In this document: piece by piece, positions 34,144-43,232 of the stretch
Layout of the letters: the number at the start of each line of letters is the position of its first letter
Position numbering within the stretch: the stretch's first letter is position 1
Assembly (NCBI GenBank): GCA_963559605.1
Contig: CAUWLL010000001.1
Coordinates: forward strand, 80,695 to 144,694
DNA length: 64,000 nt
Source: Dorea_D sp963559605
GTDB taxonomy: Bacteria > Bacillota > Clostridia > Lachnospirales > Lachnospiraceae
Direction of reading: 5' to 3'
Made by a program: the position numbers and the translations under genes
The notes under the pieces: generated by a model
The model's input: the letters and a program-made list of their open reading frames with translations, nothing else
Database searches by the model: none
Told to the model about the DNA's origin: nothing

Positions 34144-35814
34144 TTAAAATAATCCGGTAATGATTCCCTCCTCGGAAACATCGATTCCGTTTGCTGCCGG
34201 AACTTTCGGAAGCCCCGGCATAGTCATGATCGCTCCCGTAAGCGCTACTACAAATCCTGCGCCGGCGCTTACATATACTTCCCGGATATGAATGTCGAAA
34301 TTCTCCGGCCGTCCCAGTTTCTTCTGATCATCAGACAGAGAATATTGGTTCTTCGCCATACAGATCGGTAACTTTCCAAAGCCCATCTCTGTGATCTTGG
34401 CAAGCTGCTTCTGCGCCGCAGGCTCATAGATAACCCCTCTTGCACCGTAAATTTCTGTGGCTATTTTCTCGATCTTCTCTTTCAAAGACAGCTCATCTTC
34501 ATAAAGCGTATGGAAATGACTCTCTTTGTTTTCTAAGGTGTCCAGTACCTTCTGTGCCAGTGCGATCCCGCCTTCTCCGCCTTTTTCCCATACTTCGGAA
34601 AGCGCGAATTCACAGTTTCTTTCCTCACAGAACTTGCGGATGAACTCATTCTCGGCTTCCGTATCACTGACAAAGGAATTGAGCGTAACAATGACCGGAA
34701 CACCATATTTCTGAATATTCTCAATATGTTTCTCTAAATTTACAATACCTTTTGCGAGAGCTTCCAGGTTTTCTTCTCCCAGATCGCTCTTTGCAACCCC
34801 ACCATTATACTTTAAAGCTCTCACAGTTGCAACCAAAACTACAGCATCCGGCTGAAAACCTGCTTTTCTGCACTTAATATCAAAGAATTTCTCTGCACCC
34901 AAGTCTGCGCCGAATCCGGCTTCTGTAATAGTAATATCACTCATTTTCAGAGCCATCTTTGTAGCGCGCACACTGTTGCAGCCGTGGGCGATATTGGCGA
35001 ACGGACCGCCGTGCACAAGCGCCGGTGTATGCTCCAGAGTCTGGATCAGGTTTGGCTTGATCGCGTCTTTTAACAATGCCGTCATAGCGCCTGTTGCCTG
35101 AAGGTCATCTGCTGTTACCGGTTTTCCTTCAAAATTATAGGCCACCACGATTTTACCCAGCCGCTTCTTCAAATCCTGTATATCATCTGCCAGACAGAGG
35201 ATCGCCATGATCTCAGATGCTACGGTGATCACAAAATGATCTTCTCTTACCATACCGTCCATTTTATTTCCAAGACCGATGACTACATTTCTCAAGTTTC
35301 TGTCGTTCATATCCAGACACCGTTTCCATACGACCTGTCTCGGATCGATGCCTAAGTCGTTCCCCTGTTGGATATGATTGTCAAGCATCGCCGCCAGCAA
35401 ATTGTTCGCGGATGTAATGGCGTGAAAATCTCCGGTAAAATGCAGGTTCAGATCCTCCATAGGCACCACCTGTGCATAACCGCCTCCGGCAGCTCCTCCT
35501 TTGATACCGAAACACGGTCCGAGAGACGGCTCTCTCAGTGCAATGACCGCTTTTTTATGAAGTTTTGCCATTGCCTGTCCAAGCCCTACCGTTGTGGTTG
35601 TCTTTCCCTCTCCTGCCGGAGTCGGGTTGATCGCTGTTACAAGTACTAATTTCCCGTCCGGGTTGTCTTTGACTTTTTCCCATACTTCATCGGAAAGCTT
35701 CGCCTTATATTTTCCGTAAAACTCCAGCTCTTCCTCTCGAATGTCCAACTTCTCTGCCACATCTTTGATGTGTGCCATCTTTGCTTCCTGTGCAATCTGA
35801 ATATCTGTTTTCAT
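34144..35814 (-). CDS. fhs: Formate--tetrahydrofolate ligase
   Basis: Fhs joins formate to THF with ATP, the entry of formate into C1 metabolism and into the methyl branch of the Wood-Ljungdahl route where that exists. The 556-residue product, the usual length, has the P-loop TPAGEGKTTTTVGLGQ and FTGDFHAITSANNLLAA. With folD next to it and 5-FCL elsewhere in the window, the folate C1 interconversion set is well represented. No CO dehydrogenase genes are here, so acetogenesis cannot be inferred. Confidence 0.98.
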   Translation of the reverse strand: MKTDIQIAQEAKMAHIKDVAEKLDIREEELEFYGKYKAKLSDEVWEKVKDNPDGKLVLVTAINPTPAGEGKTTTTVGLGQAMAKLHKKAVIALREPSLGPCFGIKGGAAGGGYAQVVPMEDLNLHFTGDFHAITSANNLLAAMLDNHIQQGNDLGIDPRQVVWKRCLDMNDRNLRNVVIGLGNKMDGMVREDHFVITVASEIMAILCLADDIQDLKKRLGKIVVAYNFEGKPVTADDLQATGAMTALLKDAIKPNLIQTLEHTPALVHGGPFANIAHGCNSVRATKMALKMSDITITEAGFGADLGAEKFFDIKCRKAGFQPDAVVLVATVRALKYNGGVAKSDLGEENLEALAKGIVNLEKHIENIQKYGVPVIVTLNSFVSDTEAENEFIRKFCEERNCEFALSEVWEKGGEGGIALAQKVLDTLENKESHFHTLYEDELSLKEKIEKIATEIYGARGVIYEPAAQKQLAKITEMGFGKLPICMAKNQYSLSDDQKKLGRPENFDIHIREVYVSAGAGFVVALTGAIMTMPGLPKVPAANGIDVSEEGIITGLF

Positions 35815-35878
35815 ATGCCCTCAGACCTGCCTTTCTTTCTCTTATGTATTTGTTATCTGGTTACATTCCTACACTGCC

Positions 35879-38314
35879 TTACACGCCGTCGCTGACGTAC
35901 TGCTCAAATTCTTCCGGGGACATCAGCACTTTTCGTGGCTTCGTTCCCTCTTCGCCGCCCACAACTCCGGCCTCGCACAACTGATCCATAATTCTTGCCG
36001 CCCGGTTAAATCCAATCTTAAAGGTACGCTGCAACATACCGATAGAAGCCTTGTCTTTATCAATGATCAGCCGCCCTGCCTCTACAAAATACTGGTCTCT
36101 GTCGTCACCGCTTTCACCGGAGGAAAGCCCCGGTCCCCCTGTTCCCAATTCGCTGGTATTGACATGGTTTACTACCTCTTCGTCGTAGGATACGTCACCA
36201 TTGTTGTTCTTCAAGTACTCCACAACACTTTGTACTTCCTGGTCTGTCACAAAAGCCCCCTGTACTCTGGCGGGTTTTTGATACCCCGACGGGTAGAATA
36301 ACATATCGCCTTTTCCCAACAGTTTTTCCGCACCGTTCATATCGATAATGGTTCTGGAATCCACACCTGAAGATACGGAAAATGCAATTCTTGACGGCAT
36401 ATTTGCCTTAATAAGACCGGTAATGACATTCACTGACGGCCTCTGAGTTGCCACAACAAGATGAAGTCCCGCCGCTCTTGCAAGCTGTGCCAGACGGCAG
36501 ATGGCTCCTTCCACATCTCCCGGCGCAACCATCATCAAATCCGCAAGCTCGTCCACGATAATGACGATCTGCGGCATGGGTGAGGGCTTTACGCCGTCCA
36601 CTTCCGGCATAGAAGCAATCTTCTCATTATATCCTTTCATATCCCTGACACCGTACTGGGCGAATTCCCGGTATCTGCGGTCCATCTCTGCCACTGCCCA
36701 GTTAAGCGCTCCAGCCGCTTTCTTCGGATCTGTCACCACCGGGATCATCAGATGCGGGATGCCATTATAGACGCTTAACTCCACCACTTTCGGATCGATC
36801 ATAATAAGTTTTACTTCCTCCGGGGAAGCCTTATATAAAATACTCATGATCAGCGTATTGATACAAACGGATTTACCGGAACCCGTTGCGCCTGCGATCA
36901 ATACATGAGGCATCTTCGCAATGTCTGTCACGACGACCTGTCCGGCAATGTCTTTTCCTGCCGCAAAGGAAAGTTTGGATGCGCTGTTTTTAAATTCCGG
37001 AGTCTCCAAAAGATCCCGCAGCATCACCGCCGAGTTTTCCTTGTTCGGCACTTCGATCCCCACTGCCGCTTTGCCCGGGATCGGCGCTTCAATACGAATA
37101 TCCGCCGCCGCGAGATTGAGTTTAATATCGTCTGTAAGCCCTACGATCTTGCTGACTTTCACTCCCATCTCCGGCTGCAGTTCATATCTCGTAACGGAAG
37201 GACCGCAGCTTACATTTGTAACTGTGACGTTCACACCAAAGTTCTGCAAGATCTGCTGTAATTTCATGGCAGTTTCCCGCAGATGAGCGTCCGACTCTCC
37301 CGCCGTCTTTTTCCCCCGTTTCAGCAGATTCATCGGTGGAAAACGGTAAACCTTCTTTGGTTTTGCAGCCTGCTCCGCCACTGCCGCAGCCACGCTTTCT
37401 GTCTCTTCCGGTGAAACTTTTTCCTTCTTTTTGCTCCCGGACGCCTTTCCCAAAACTGTTTCCTGCTCTTCTTGCGGGCTTCCTCCGGCGTAACCATCCT
37501 CGGGAACAGCGTTCTCATCTAAGAAGGCTTCCTCCGCTTCCGAAACAGCGCTAACGCCTCTGTTAATGACAAACTGCGGTTCCTGCGGTGTTTCCTCCTC
37601 CGGCATGGCAGAAACTGCCGGTGCTTTTGTCACCTCCGGCACGTTTCCTGCAAGCGTAGTATTAAAGGATACTCCTTCTACATGCTTCTCTCTTCGTTTT
37701 TTCCCGCCTGTATTTTGCGGTATCGTCTGCCGTGTCTTTTCTCGTTCTTTCTTACGTTCCTCCGCTGCCTGACGACGTCTTACGGAATCCTCTTTTGCTC
37801 TGCCGTAAGCTTTATTGCTTTGTTCTTTCACACCTTTCAGTAAGGATTTCCCGGTAATCACTACCAGACAGATGATCATCAGGATCAGAACCACCACATA
37901 TGTACCTGCCACTCCGATGGTAGGCGTCAGGATCTTCGCAAGCACCTTTCCCAGAAGACCGCCTTTCCCGGAGATAAGCTCCAGCAGTATGCAGGCGAGG
38001 ACTGCAAGTACCAGCCCCGCCGCAACTTTTAAATATGCAGAAAGATTTCCTTTGTTGGACACTGTAAACGCAACGATCCCAAATAAAACAAAAGGCACAG
38101 TATATGCGATCAGTCCTAAAAGTCCTGCAAGAAACGAAGAAACCATGTCTCCCACAAATCCGCCCATTCCGAAATTACTCAGAAGGATCAAAATGCTGAC
38201 CGCCAGGGTCAGCCAGATAAGCACTTCGTCTCTCATAAAACCTGACTGGTTTGTATTTTTCTTTTTTGTCTGTTTTTTTGTACTCCTCTTCTTTTTTGTT
38301 GTTTTTGATGCCAT
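35879..38314 (-). CDS. ftsK: DNA translocase FtsK/SpoIIIE
   Basis: A septal DNA pump of 811 residues. Four to five N-terminal helices (about 25-160) anchor it. A long K/E/P-rich linker (about 165-340) follows. The motor domain has Walker A AGATGSGKSVCIN near residue 475 and Walker B IVIIVDELADLMM. A C-terminal winged-helix gamma domain (ASIGMLQRTFKIGFNRAARIMDQLCEAGVV) reads the polar DNA guide sequences. Whether it works in vegetative division, spore chromosome translocation or both is not decidable here. The start is the ATG at 38314, preceded by GGGGGAG. Confidence 0.95.
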   Translation of the reverse strand: MASKTTKKKRSTKKQTKKKNTNQSGFMRDEVLIWLTLAVSILILLSNFGMGGFVGDMVSSFLAGLLGLIAYTVPFVLFGIVAFTVSNKGNLSAYLKVAAGLVLAVLACILLELISGKGGLLGKVLAKILTPTIGVAGTYVVVLILMIICLVVITGKSLLKGVKEQSNKAYGRAKEDSVRRRQAAEERKKEREKTRQTIPQNTGGKKRREKHVEGVSFNTTLAGNVPEVTKAPAVSAMPEEETPQEPQFVINRGVSAVSEAEEAFLDENAVPEDGYAGGSPQEEQETVLGKASGSKKKEKVSPEETESVAAAVAEQAAKPKKVYRFPPMNLLKRGKKTAGESDAHLRETAMKLQQILQNFGVNVTVTNVSCGPSVTRYELQPEMGVKVSKIVGLTDDIKLNLAAADIRIEAPIPGKAAVGIEVPNKENSAVMLRDLLETPEFKNSASKLSFAAGKDIAGQVVVTDIAKMPHVLIAGATGSGKSVCINTLIMSILYKASPEEVKLIMIDPKVVELSVYNGIPHLMIPVVTDPKKAAGALNWAVAEMDRRYREFAQYGVRDMKGYNEKIASMPEVDGVKPSPMPQIVIIVDELADLMMVAPGDVEGAICRLAQLARAAGLHLVVATQRPSVNVITGLIKANMPSRIAFSVSSGVDSRTIIDMNGAEKLLGKGDMLFYPSGYQKPARVQGAFVTDQEVQSVVEYLKNNNGDVSYDEEVVNHVNTSELGTGGPGLSSGESGDDRDQYFVEAGRLIIDKDKASIGMLQRTFKIGFNRAARIMDQLCEAGVVGGEEGTKPRKVLMSPEEFEQYVSDGV

Positions 38315-38379
38315 CAAAAACTCCCCCTTTAATTTCTTTGTACCCGCATACATTATACCATCTGGGGATACGGCTGTCA

Positions 38380-39078
38380 TTACATAATTTCGCCCTTTTT
38401 CTCCCGCTCTTCGTCGATCATTTCGTGCAGTTTTCTCAGAGCGCTGCTCATTCCTCCTACTTCGTCGATCAGACCTTCTTCCACCGCTTCTTTTCCTTCC
38501 AGCAATGTTCCGACATCTTTTACGAGTTCTTTTTGGTTCAGCATCAGCTCTTCAATTCGTTTCTTGGAGATACGAGAATGTTCCGCCAGAAATCTGGTAA
38601 TCCGATCCTGAGTTTTGATCATATTGCGGAGACTTTGTTCCACGCCGATAAACATCCCATTGGAGCGCACCGGATGAACTACCATAGTCCCGCTTGGTAC
38701 GATAAAGGAATATTGGGAAGATACCGCCAGCGGACCTCCGATAGAATGGCTTCCCCCAAGCACAAGCGATACAGTAGGCTTGCTGAGAGAGGCGATCATC
38801 TCCGCTATAGAAAGCCCTGCCTCCACATCTCCTCCCAGTGTATTTAAAAGGATCAAAAGCCCTTCAATCTCCTCGCTGTCCTCCACTTCCGCAAGCATGG
38901 GCAGAAGATGCTCATACTTGGTGGACTTTGTATTCCCGGACACAGCCTCATGTCCTTCAATTTCCCCGATGATCGTCAACAGCTTAATCCGGTGTTTCTT
39001 CCTGTTCTCATCTAGATTCACACTGCCCATCTCTTTGATCTGTTCGTTCTTCTGCTCCTGTTTTTCTTCCTCTGCCAT
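38380..39078 (-). CDS. tepA: ClpP-class serine protease, TepA-like
   Basis: A 232-residue member of the ClpP/crotonase fold close to B. subtilis TepA (YmfB), a cytoplasmic protease-like protein. The family's glycine-rich oxyanion segment (LLILLNTLGGDVEAGLSIAEMI), the nucleophile region LGGSHSIGGPLAVSS and the His-containing TMVVHPVRSNGMFIG are present. The tepA-ftsK order is found in many Firmicutes. The ATG at 39078 has GGAGGTG upstream, which lies in the 3' arm of the metY terminator hairpin. Confidence 0.9.
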   Translation of the reverse strand: MAEEEKQEQKNEQIKEMGSVNLDENRKKHRIKLLTIIGEIEGHEAVSGNTKSTKYEHLLPMLAEVEDSEEIEGLLILLNTLGGDVEAGLSIAEMIASLSKPTVSLVLGGSHSIGGPLAVSSQYSFIVPSGTMVVHPVRSNGMFIGVEQSLRNMIKTQDRITRFLAEHSRISKKRIEELMLNQKELVKDVGTLLEGKEAVEEGLIDEVGGMSSALRKLHEMIDEEREKKGEIM

Positions 39079-39081
39079 AAA

Positions 39082-39120
39082 AACACCTCCATACATTCTT
39101 GTCCTTAGTATGGAGGTGTT
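39082..39120 (-). terminator. metY terminator that contains the tepA ribosome site
   Basis: A perfect 13-bp inverted repeat (39082-39094 with 39108-39120, arm AACACCTCCATAC) encloses a 13-nt loop. On the minus strand its 3' arm reads GTATGGAGGTGTT and is followed by TTT and the tepA ATG, so the arm supplies both the terminator T-tract and the Shine-Dalgarno GGAGGTG. Confidence 0.8.
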
Positions 39121-39140
39121 CCGTTTCTTTTATACGTCTT

Positions 39141-40421
39141 TTATACTTCTTCCAATGCCTGTTTCAGATCATCGATAATATCTTCGGCATTCTCAATGCC
39201 TACACTGAAACGGATCAGATCCGGCTGTACGCCAGCTTCTTTTAACTCCCGGTCATTCATCTGACGATGGGTATGGCTTGCCGGATGAAGCACACAGCTT
39301 CTGGCATCTGCCACATGAGTAACGATGGCGATCATTTTCAGAGCGTCCATCATACGGACTGCTGCTTCCCTTCCGCCTTTTAACCCGAATGTAATAACCC
39401 CGCAGGTTCCCTTTGGCATATATTTCTGAGCCAATTCATAGTATTTGTCTCCCGGAAGCGCCGGAGTGTTCACCCACGCAACCTTCTCATGACTCTGTAA
39501 ATATTCTGCCGCCTTTTTTGCATTCTCACAGTGGCGCGCCACTCTCAAGTGGAGTGTCTCCAGACCGATATTTAACAAGAATGCGTTTTGCGGAGACTGG
39601 ATAGAACCAAGATCCCGCATAAGCTGCGCCGTTGCCTTCGTAATATATGCTCCTTTTCCGAATCTCTCGGTGTACACAATCCCATGGTACGTCTCGTCCG
39701 GCGTGGTAAGTCCCGGGAATTTGTCAGCATAAGCCCCCCAGTCAAAATTTCCACTGTCCACAATGGCTCCGCCTACACAAGAAGCATGTCCGTCCATATA
39801 TTTTGTGGTAGAATGTGTTACAATATCTGCCCCCCACTCAAAAGGACGGCAATTAATAGGCGTTGCGAACGTATTGTCCACAATAAACGGTACGCCGTGC
39901 GCGTGAGCTGCTTTCGCGAATTTCTCAAAATCCAGAACTACCAGTGCGGGATTGGCAATGGACTCGCCAAATACCGCTTTGGTGTTCTCCCGAAATGCTG
40001 CATTCAACTCCTCTTCCGTACAGTCAGGATCCACAAATGTCGCCTCCACGCCCATCTTACGGATAGTATGGGCATATAGATTATAAGTACCGCCGTACAC
40101 TGCGGAAGCACATACAATATGATCTCCCGCTTCGCAAATATTCATAATTGCATAAAAGCTTGCCGCCTGTCCCGAGGAAGTAAGCATAGCCGCGAAACCG
40201 CCTTCCAGATCACAGATTTTTGCCGCCACGGCATCATTGGTAGGATTCTGCAATCTAGTATAGAAATATCCGTTTTCCTCAAGATCAAACAGACGCCCCA
40301 TCTGTTCACTGCTGTTGTATTTGAACGTTGTGCTCTGATAGATCGGGAGTACTCTCGGCTCACCGTTTCCCGGCTCATAACCGGACTGGATACATTTTGT
40401 CTCAATCTTGTAATTACTCAT
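39141..40421 (-). CDS. metY: O-acetylhomoserine aminocarboxypropyltransferase (sulfhydrylase)
   Basis: A PLP enzyme of 426 residues in the Cys/Met metabolism family that makes homocysteine from O-acetylhomoserine and sulfide. The length and the motifs fit MetY rather than cystathionine lyases: YTRLQNPTNDAVAAKICDLEGG, the PLP lysine in THSTTKYMDGHASCVGG, and the C-terminal ADARSCVLHPASHTHRQM. The ATG at 40421 has AGGAGG upstream. No S-box or other methionine riboswitch is visible in the short leader. It ends at a strong hairpin just before tepA. Confidence 0.94.
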   Translation of the reverse strand: MSNYKIETKCIQSGYEPGNGEPRVLPIYQSTTFKYNSSEQMGRLFDLEENGYFYTRLQNPTNDAVAAKICDLEGGFAAMLTSSGQAASFYAIMNICEAGDHIVCASAVYGGTYNLYAHTIRKMGVEATFVDPDCTEEELNAAFRENTKAVFGESIANPALVVLDFEKFAKAAHAHGVPFIVDNTFATPINCRPFEWGADIVTHSTTKYMDGHASCVGGAIVDSGNFDWGAYADKFPGLTTPDETYHGIVYTERFGKGAYITKATAQLMRDLGSIQSPQNAFLLNIGLETLHLRVARHCENAKKAAEYLQSHEKVAWVNTPALPGDKYYELAQKYMPKGTCGVITFGLKGGREAAVRMMDALKMIAIVTHVADARSCVLHPASHTHRQMNDRELKEAGVQPDLIRFSVGIENAEDIIDDLKQALEEV

Positions 40422-40460
40422 TCTTTCTTCCTCCTGTCGCGTATTGTCCTGTTCTGTCAT

Positions 40461-41225
40461 CTAGGAACAAAAATACTGCTCCTTCAATCCATTTACCATC
40501 TCCATGTAATGACGCTTGCATGCCTCGTTCTCTCCTGCCTCGATCATGTGGATACAAGGCATCAGATAGGTATGATAAAGACGGTCGTAAATCTCGTCTT
40601 TTTCCTTCTGCATTCCCATTATAAGCACAAGTCCCGGAGCAGTCTCATAGTAGTCCTCTACAAGACTACGCCCTTCCTCTGTCTCCATGAGATATGTATC
40701 TCTGTAGTTTCTGAGTGTTTCAAGCTCGTAGCAGTCATCCGGTTTTTGCATATTCTCACACACAGCCGTTGTAATATAGCATAACGACGTCCGAAATCCT
40801 CCGGAAATATCCTGATAAGTAGAGTAGGACAAAGGAAGATTCGTCACACCCTTTTTATTCCAGATTTTCACTGTCCGTTTGGCAACCTCTACACAGTTCG
40901 TTGTGTTCGGATAGTTCAGAATAGGGATAACATACACCGCCATATTCATATTGTAGTCTACGGATACTCTATCTTTCTTTCCTTTAGAAAGCGTCTGCAT
41001 CTTCTCATAAGCATACGCAGGGATCACATGTGCTAATTCCTCTATGACAGCTTCCAAGTTTTCCTCTCCCGCTTCCTGACAAACGGTCTCTATCTGCGTT
41101 AAGAGCGGTTCATATTGTGCGGATTTCTTTTCAAAAATCCCGGTATAAGTCTTGCGCCGAAAAGCTTTCACATCGGTAAGCATATCTTCAAAAAGCGCTT
41201 CTAATTGTTTCTTTATCTCGTCCAT
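40461..41225 (-). CDS. CFI-box protein of unknown function
   Basis: A 254-residue protein without a known role. Near residues 147-190 it carries a CFI-box-like module: CYITTAVCENM, then LETLRNYRDTYLMETEEG, then VEDYYETAPG. This motif (Cys-[FY]-I-x-T-A, LRxxRD, YY) recurs at the C-terminal side of many otherwise unrelated proteins. Here a further helical stretch follows, rich in Cys, Met and His (YLMPCIHMIEAGENEACKRHYMEM). There is no signal peptide. The start at ATG 41225 is supported by AAAGGAG. It lies 39 bp upstream of metY and 39 bp downstream of yebC. Confidence 0.75.
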   Translation of the reverse strand: MDEIKKQLEALFEDMLTDVKAFRRKTYTGIFEKKSAQYEPLLTQIETVCQEAGEENLEAVIEELAHVIPAYAYEKMQTLSKGKKDRVSVDYNMNMAVYVIPILNYPNTTNCVEVAKRTVKIWNKKGVTNLPLSYSTYQDISGGFRTSLCYITTAVCENMQKPDDCYELETLRNYRDTYLMETEEGRSLVEDYYETAPGLVLIMGMQKEKDEIYDRLYHTYLMPCIHMIEAGENEACKRHYMEMVNGLKEQYFCS

Positions 41226-41264
41226 CCAGGCTCCTTTCCCGTCTTCGCGTTCTTTTTCCAAAGC

Positions 41265-41996
41265 TTACTCATCCCAGTTGTGATATACATCCTGTACATC
41301 ATCATCATCGTCTAACATATCTAATGTTTTCTGAATGGATGCAATGTCTTTCTCATCTGTAAGCTCTACATAAGTCTGCGGAATCATGGTCACCTCGGCA
41401 GCCGCCATAGCAACACCCGCTTCCTCCAGCGCCTGATGCACACTGCTGAACTCGTCCGGATCTGTAAGGATCTCAAAGCTGTCCTCTTCTTCCGAGAAAT
41501 CTTCCGCTCCCGCGTCCAGCGCAAGCATCATCAGCTCATCTGCGTCTCCTTCATACTCTTCTTTATCAATAATGATCTGACCTTTTCTGTCAAACATAAA
41601 GGATACACATCCCGGCGTTCCTACATTTCCTTTCCCCTTGGTAAATGCATTCTTTACATTCGTTGCCGTACGGTTTCTGTTATCCGTTAATGTCTCCACA
41701 ATGATCGCCGTACCGTTGGGACCATATCCCTCGTATGTAATACGCTCATAGTTGGCTGCGTTTGCATCTCCGGAAGCCTTTTTAATATTGCGGTCAATGG
41801 TATCGTTCGGCATGTTGTTTGCCTTTGCTTTTGCAATAACGTCACGAAGCTTGCTGTTATTGGCAGGGTCGGTGCCTCCCCCCTCTTTTACGGCTACTGC
41901 AAGCTCTTTTCCGATCTTTGTAAAAATCTTACCCTTTGCTGCATCGTTTTTCTCTTTCTTATGCTTAATGTTGGCAAATTTTGAATGTCCTGACAT
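41265..41996 (-). CDS. yebC: YebC/PmpR family regulator or translation factor
   Basis: A 243-residue YebC/TACO1-family protein. The N-terminal signature GHSKFANIKHKKEKNDAAKGKIFTK is nearly invariant in the family; in the middle KANNMPNDTIDRNIKKA is also conserved. Family members have been described as DNA-binding regulators and, more recently, as helpers for translation through proline stretches; this sequence does not decide between them. A promoter with 17-bp spacing lies just upstream, overlapping the end of the CBS/CorC gene. Confidence 0.96.
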   Translation of the reverse strand: MSGHSKFANIKHKKEKNDAAKGKIFTKIGKELAVAVKEGGGTDPANNSKLRDVIAKAKANNMPNDTIDRNIKKASGDANAANYERITYEGYGPNGTAIIVETLTDNRNRTATNVKNAFTKGKGNVGTPGCVSFMFDRKGQIIIDKEEYEGDADELMMLALDAGAEDFSEEEDSFEILTDPDEFSSVHQALEEAGVAMAAAEVTMIPQTYVELTDEKDIASIQKTLDMLDDDDDVQDVYHNWDE

Positions 41997-42041
41997 AAAA
42001 TATCCCTTTCTTTGTATCTGTTCTTATTTTCACATTTGTTT

Positions 42042-42070
42042 ATTTTATCACTCTTCTTTCAGTTTTTCAA
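42042..42070 (-). promoter_or_regulatory. Sigma-A-type promoter for yebC
   Basis: Minus strand: TTGAAA (42065-42070), 17-bp spacer, TAAAAT (42042-42047). It overlaps the last codons and the stop of the upstream CBS/CorC gene and lies 46 bp before the yebC ATG. Confidence 0.55.
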
Positions 42071-42851
42071 TCTTAACTCGCCGGATTATATTATTATCCA
42101 CAGACAGAATGGTATAACGGTATCCGTTGTCCTCTACCGTATCCTTTTCATCCTCCGCCGGAATGCGCTCCAGCTTTCCGATTAGGAATCCGTTCAGTGT
42201 GTCGTACTCTTCGTCCTCCTCGTGATCAAAACTCATGCCGAGAAGATCGGAAAGCGTTTCCAGATCTATCATTCCGTCCGCCTCATAGCTGCCGTCGGCA
42301 AGCGCATGGATCAGTTCTTCCTCTTCGTCATGCTCATCCATGATATTTCCTACAATCTCTTCCAGAATATCCTCCAAAGCCACAAGTCCCGCTGTCTGTC
42401 CATATTCGTCCACCACGATCGCCATATGATTTTTCTTCTCCTGCATCTCTTTAAACAGGCGGTCAATACTCTTGGTCTCCGGGATAAATGTCATAGGCGT
42501 TATGTATTCTCCGAGCTCCCGGACCGGAATTTTCCGTAGTTCTTCCTTCATATAACAAGCCGCCGCCTCTCTCAAATGGATAAATCCGGTAATCTCATCA
42601 ATACTTTCATGAAAGATCGGAAATCTGGAGAATTTTTCATTCAGCATGAATGTTAAAGCGTCTTCTAAAGACTCCTCCTCATCTATGGCAACAATATTCT
42701 TTCTGTGCGTCATAATATCTTTGGCATCTTTATCCATATACCGGAAAATATTCCGTATCAAAGACGCTGCTTCTTTCTTCATCTCCTCGTCCATCTCTTC
42801 TTCGATCTTTAAAATCTGCCGTACTCTCTGAAACAAACTCCCATTTTCCAT
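42048..42851 (-). CDS. CBS-pair/CorC_HlyC domain protein lacking the DUF21 membrane domain
   Basis: A 267-residue soluble protein with a CBS pair (about 45-170: DIMTHRKNIVAIDEEESLEDAL and HMAIVVDEYGQTAGLVALEDILEEIVGNI) and a C-terminal CorC/HlyC transporter-associated domain (about 185-265). In most Firmicutes hemolysin-family proteins these follow a four-helix DUF21 (CNNM) membrane domain; here the protein starts directly at the linker helix, as in CorC of Gram-negative bacteria. A Mg2+ or Co2+ transport-regulating role is inferred from the family. I see no CNNM gene nearby for it to work with. Confidence 0.88.
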   Translation of the reverse strand: MENGSLFQRVRQILKIEEEMDEEMKKEAASLIRNIFRYMDKDAKDIMTHRKNIVAIDEEESLEDALTFMLNEKFSRFPIFHESIDEITGFIHLREAAACYMKEELRKIPVRELGEYITPMTFIPETKSIDRLFKEMQEKKNHMAIVVDEYGQTAGLVALEDILEEIVGNIMDEHDEEEELIHALADGSYEADGMIDLETLSDLLGMSFDHEEDEEYDTLNGFLIGKLERIPAEDEKDTVEDNGYRYTILSVDNNIIRRVKIEKLKEE

Positions 42852-42875
42852 AACTATCCGTTCTTTACTCCTTTG

Positions 42876-43232
42876 CTATGTATGAAGCTGGAAACTGACT
42901 TTCAACGCTTCATCTACTTTCTTCATAATATTTTTATCAAGACGACATACCAGGTCTTTGAGTCTCTGCTTATCGATCGTCCTGATCTGCTCTAATAAAA
43001 CCACTGAGTTTTTCACAATTTCATATTTTCCGGCGTCAAGTTCCACATGTGTCGGGAGCTTCGCCTTATTCATCCGTGAAGTAATGGCGGCGCAGATGAC
43101 CGTCGGGCTGTGTCGGTTTCCTACGTCATTCTGTATGATCAGAACCGGACGGATACCACCTTGTTCCGAACCCACCACCGGGCTTAAATCCGCATAATAA
43201 ATATCTCCACGTCTTACCTGCACTCTATTCAC
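42876..43232 (-). CDS. mazF: MazF/PemK-type endoribonuclease toxin
   Basis: A 118-residue EndoA/MazF-type toxin that cleaves mRNA at short single-stranded sequences. The family features VRRGDIYYADLSPVVGSEQGGIRPVLIIQNDVGN, TVICAAITSR and VLLEQIRTIDKQRL are all present, so the fold and probable active site are intact. Start candidates are GTG 43232 and GTG 43223; the second has GGAG at a better distance. In Bacillus the antitoxin gene lies between alr and the toxin, but the 84-bp gap here is too short for it; only a 19-codon ORF is present. Confidence 0.93.
   Translation of the reverse strand: MNRVQVRRGDIYYADLSPVVGSEQGGIRPVLIIQNDVGNRHSPTVICAAITSRMNKAKLPTHVELDAGKYEIVKNSVVLLEQIRTIDKQRLKDLVCRLDKNIMKKVDEALKVSFQLHT

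Noticed and set aside
34120..35900. Folate or methionine riboswitch upstream of fhs, folD or metY
   Set aside because: The leaders are 20-65 nt long, too short for a THF or SAM riboswitch, and no conserved core was visible.
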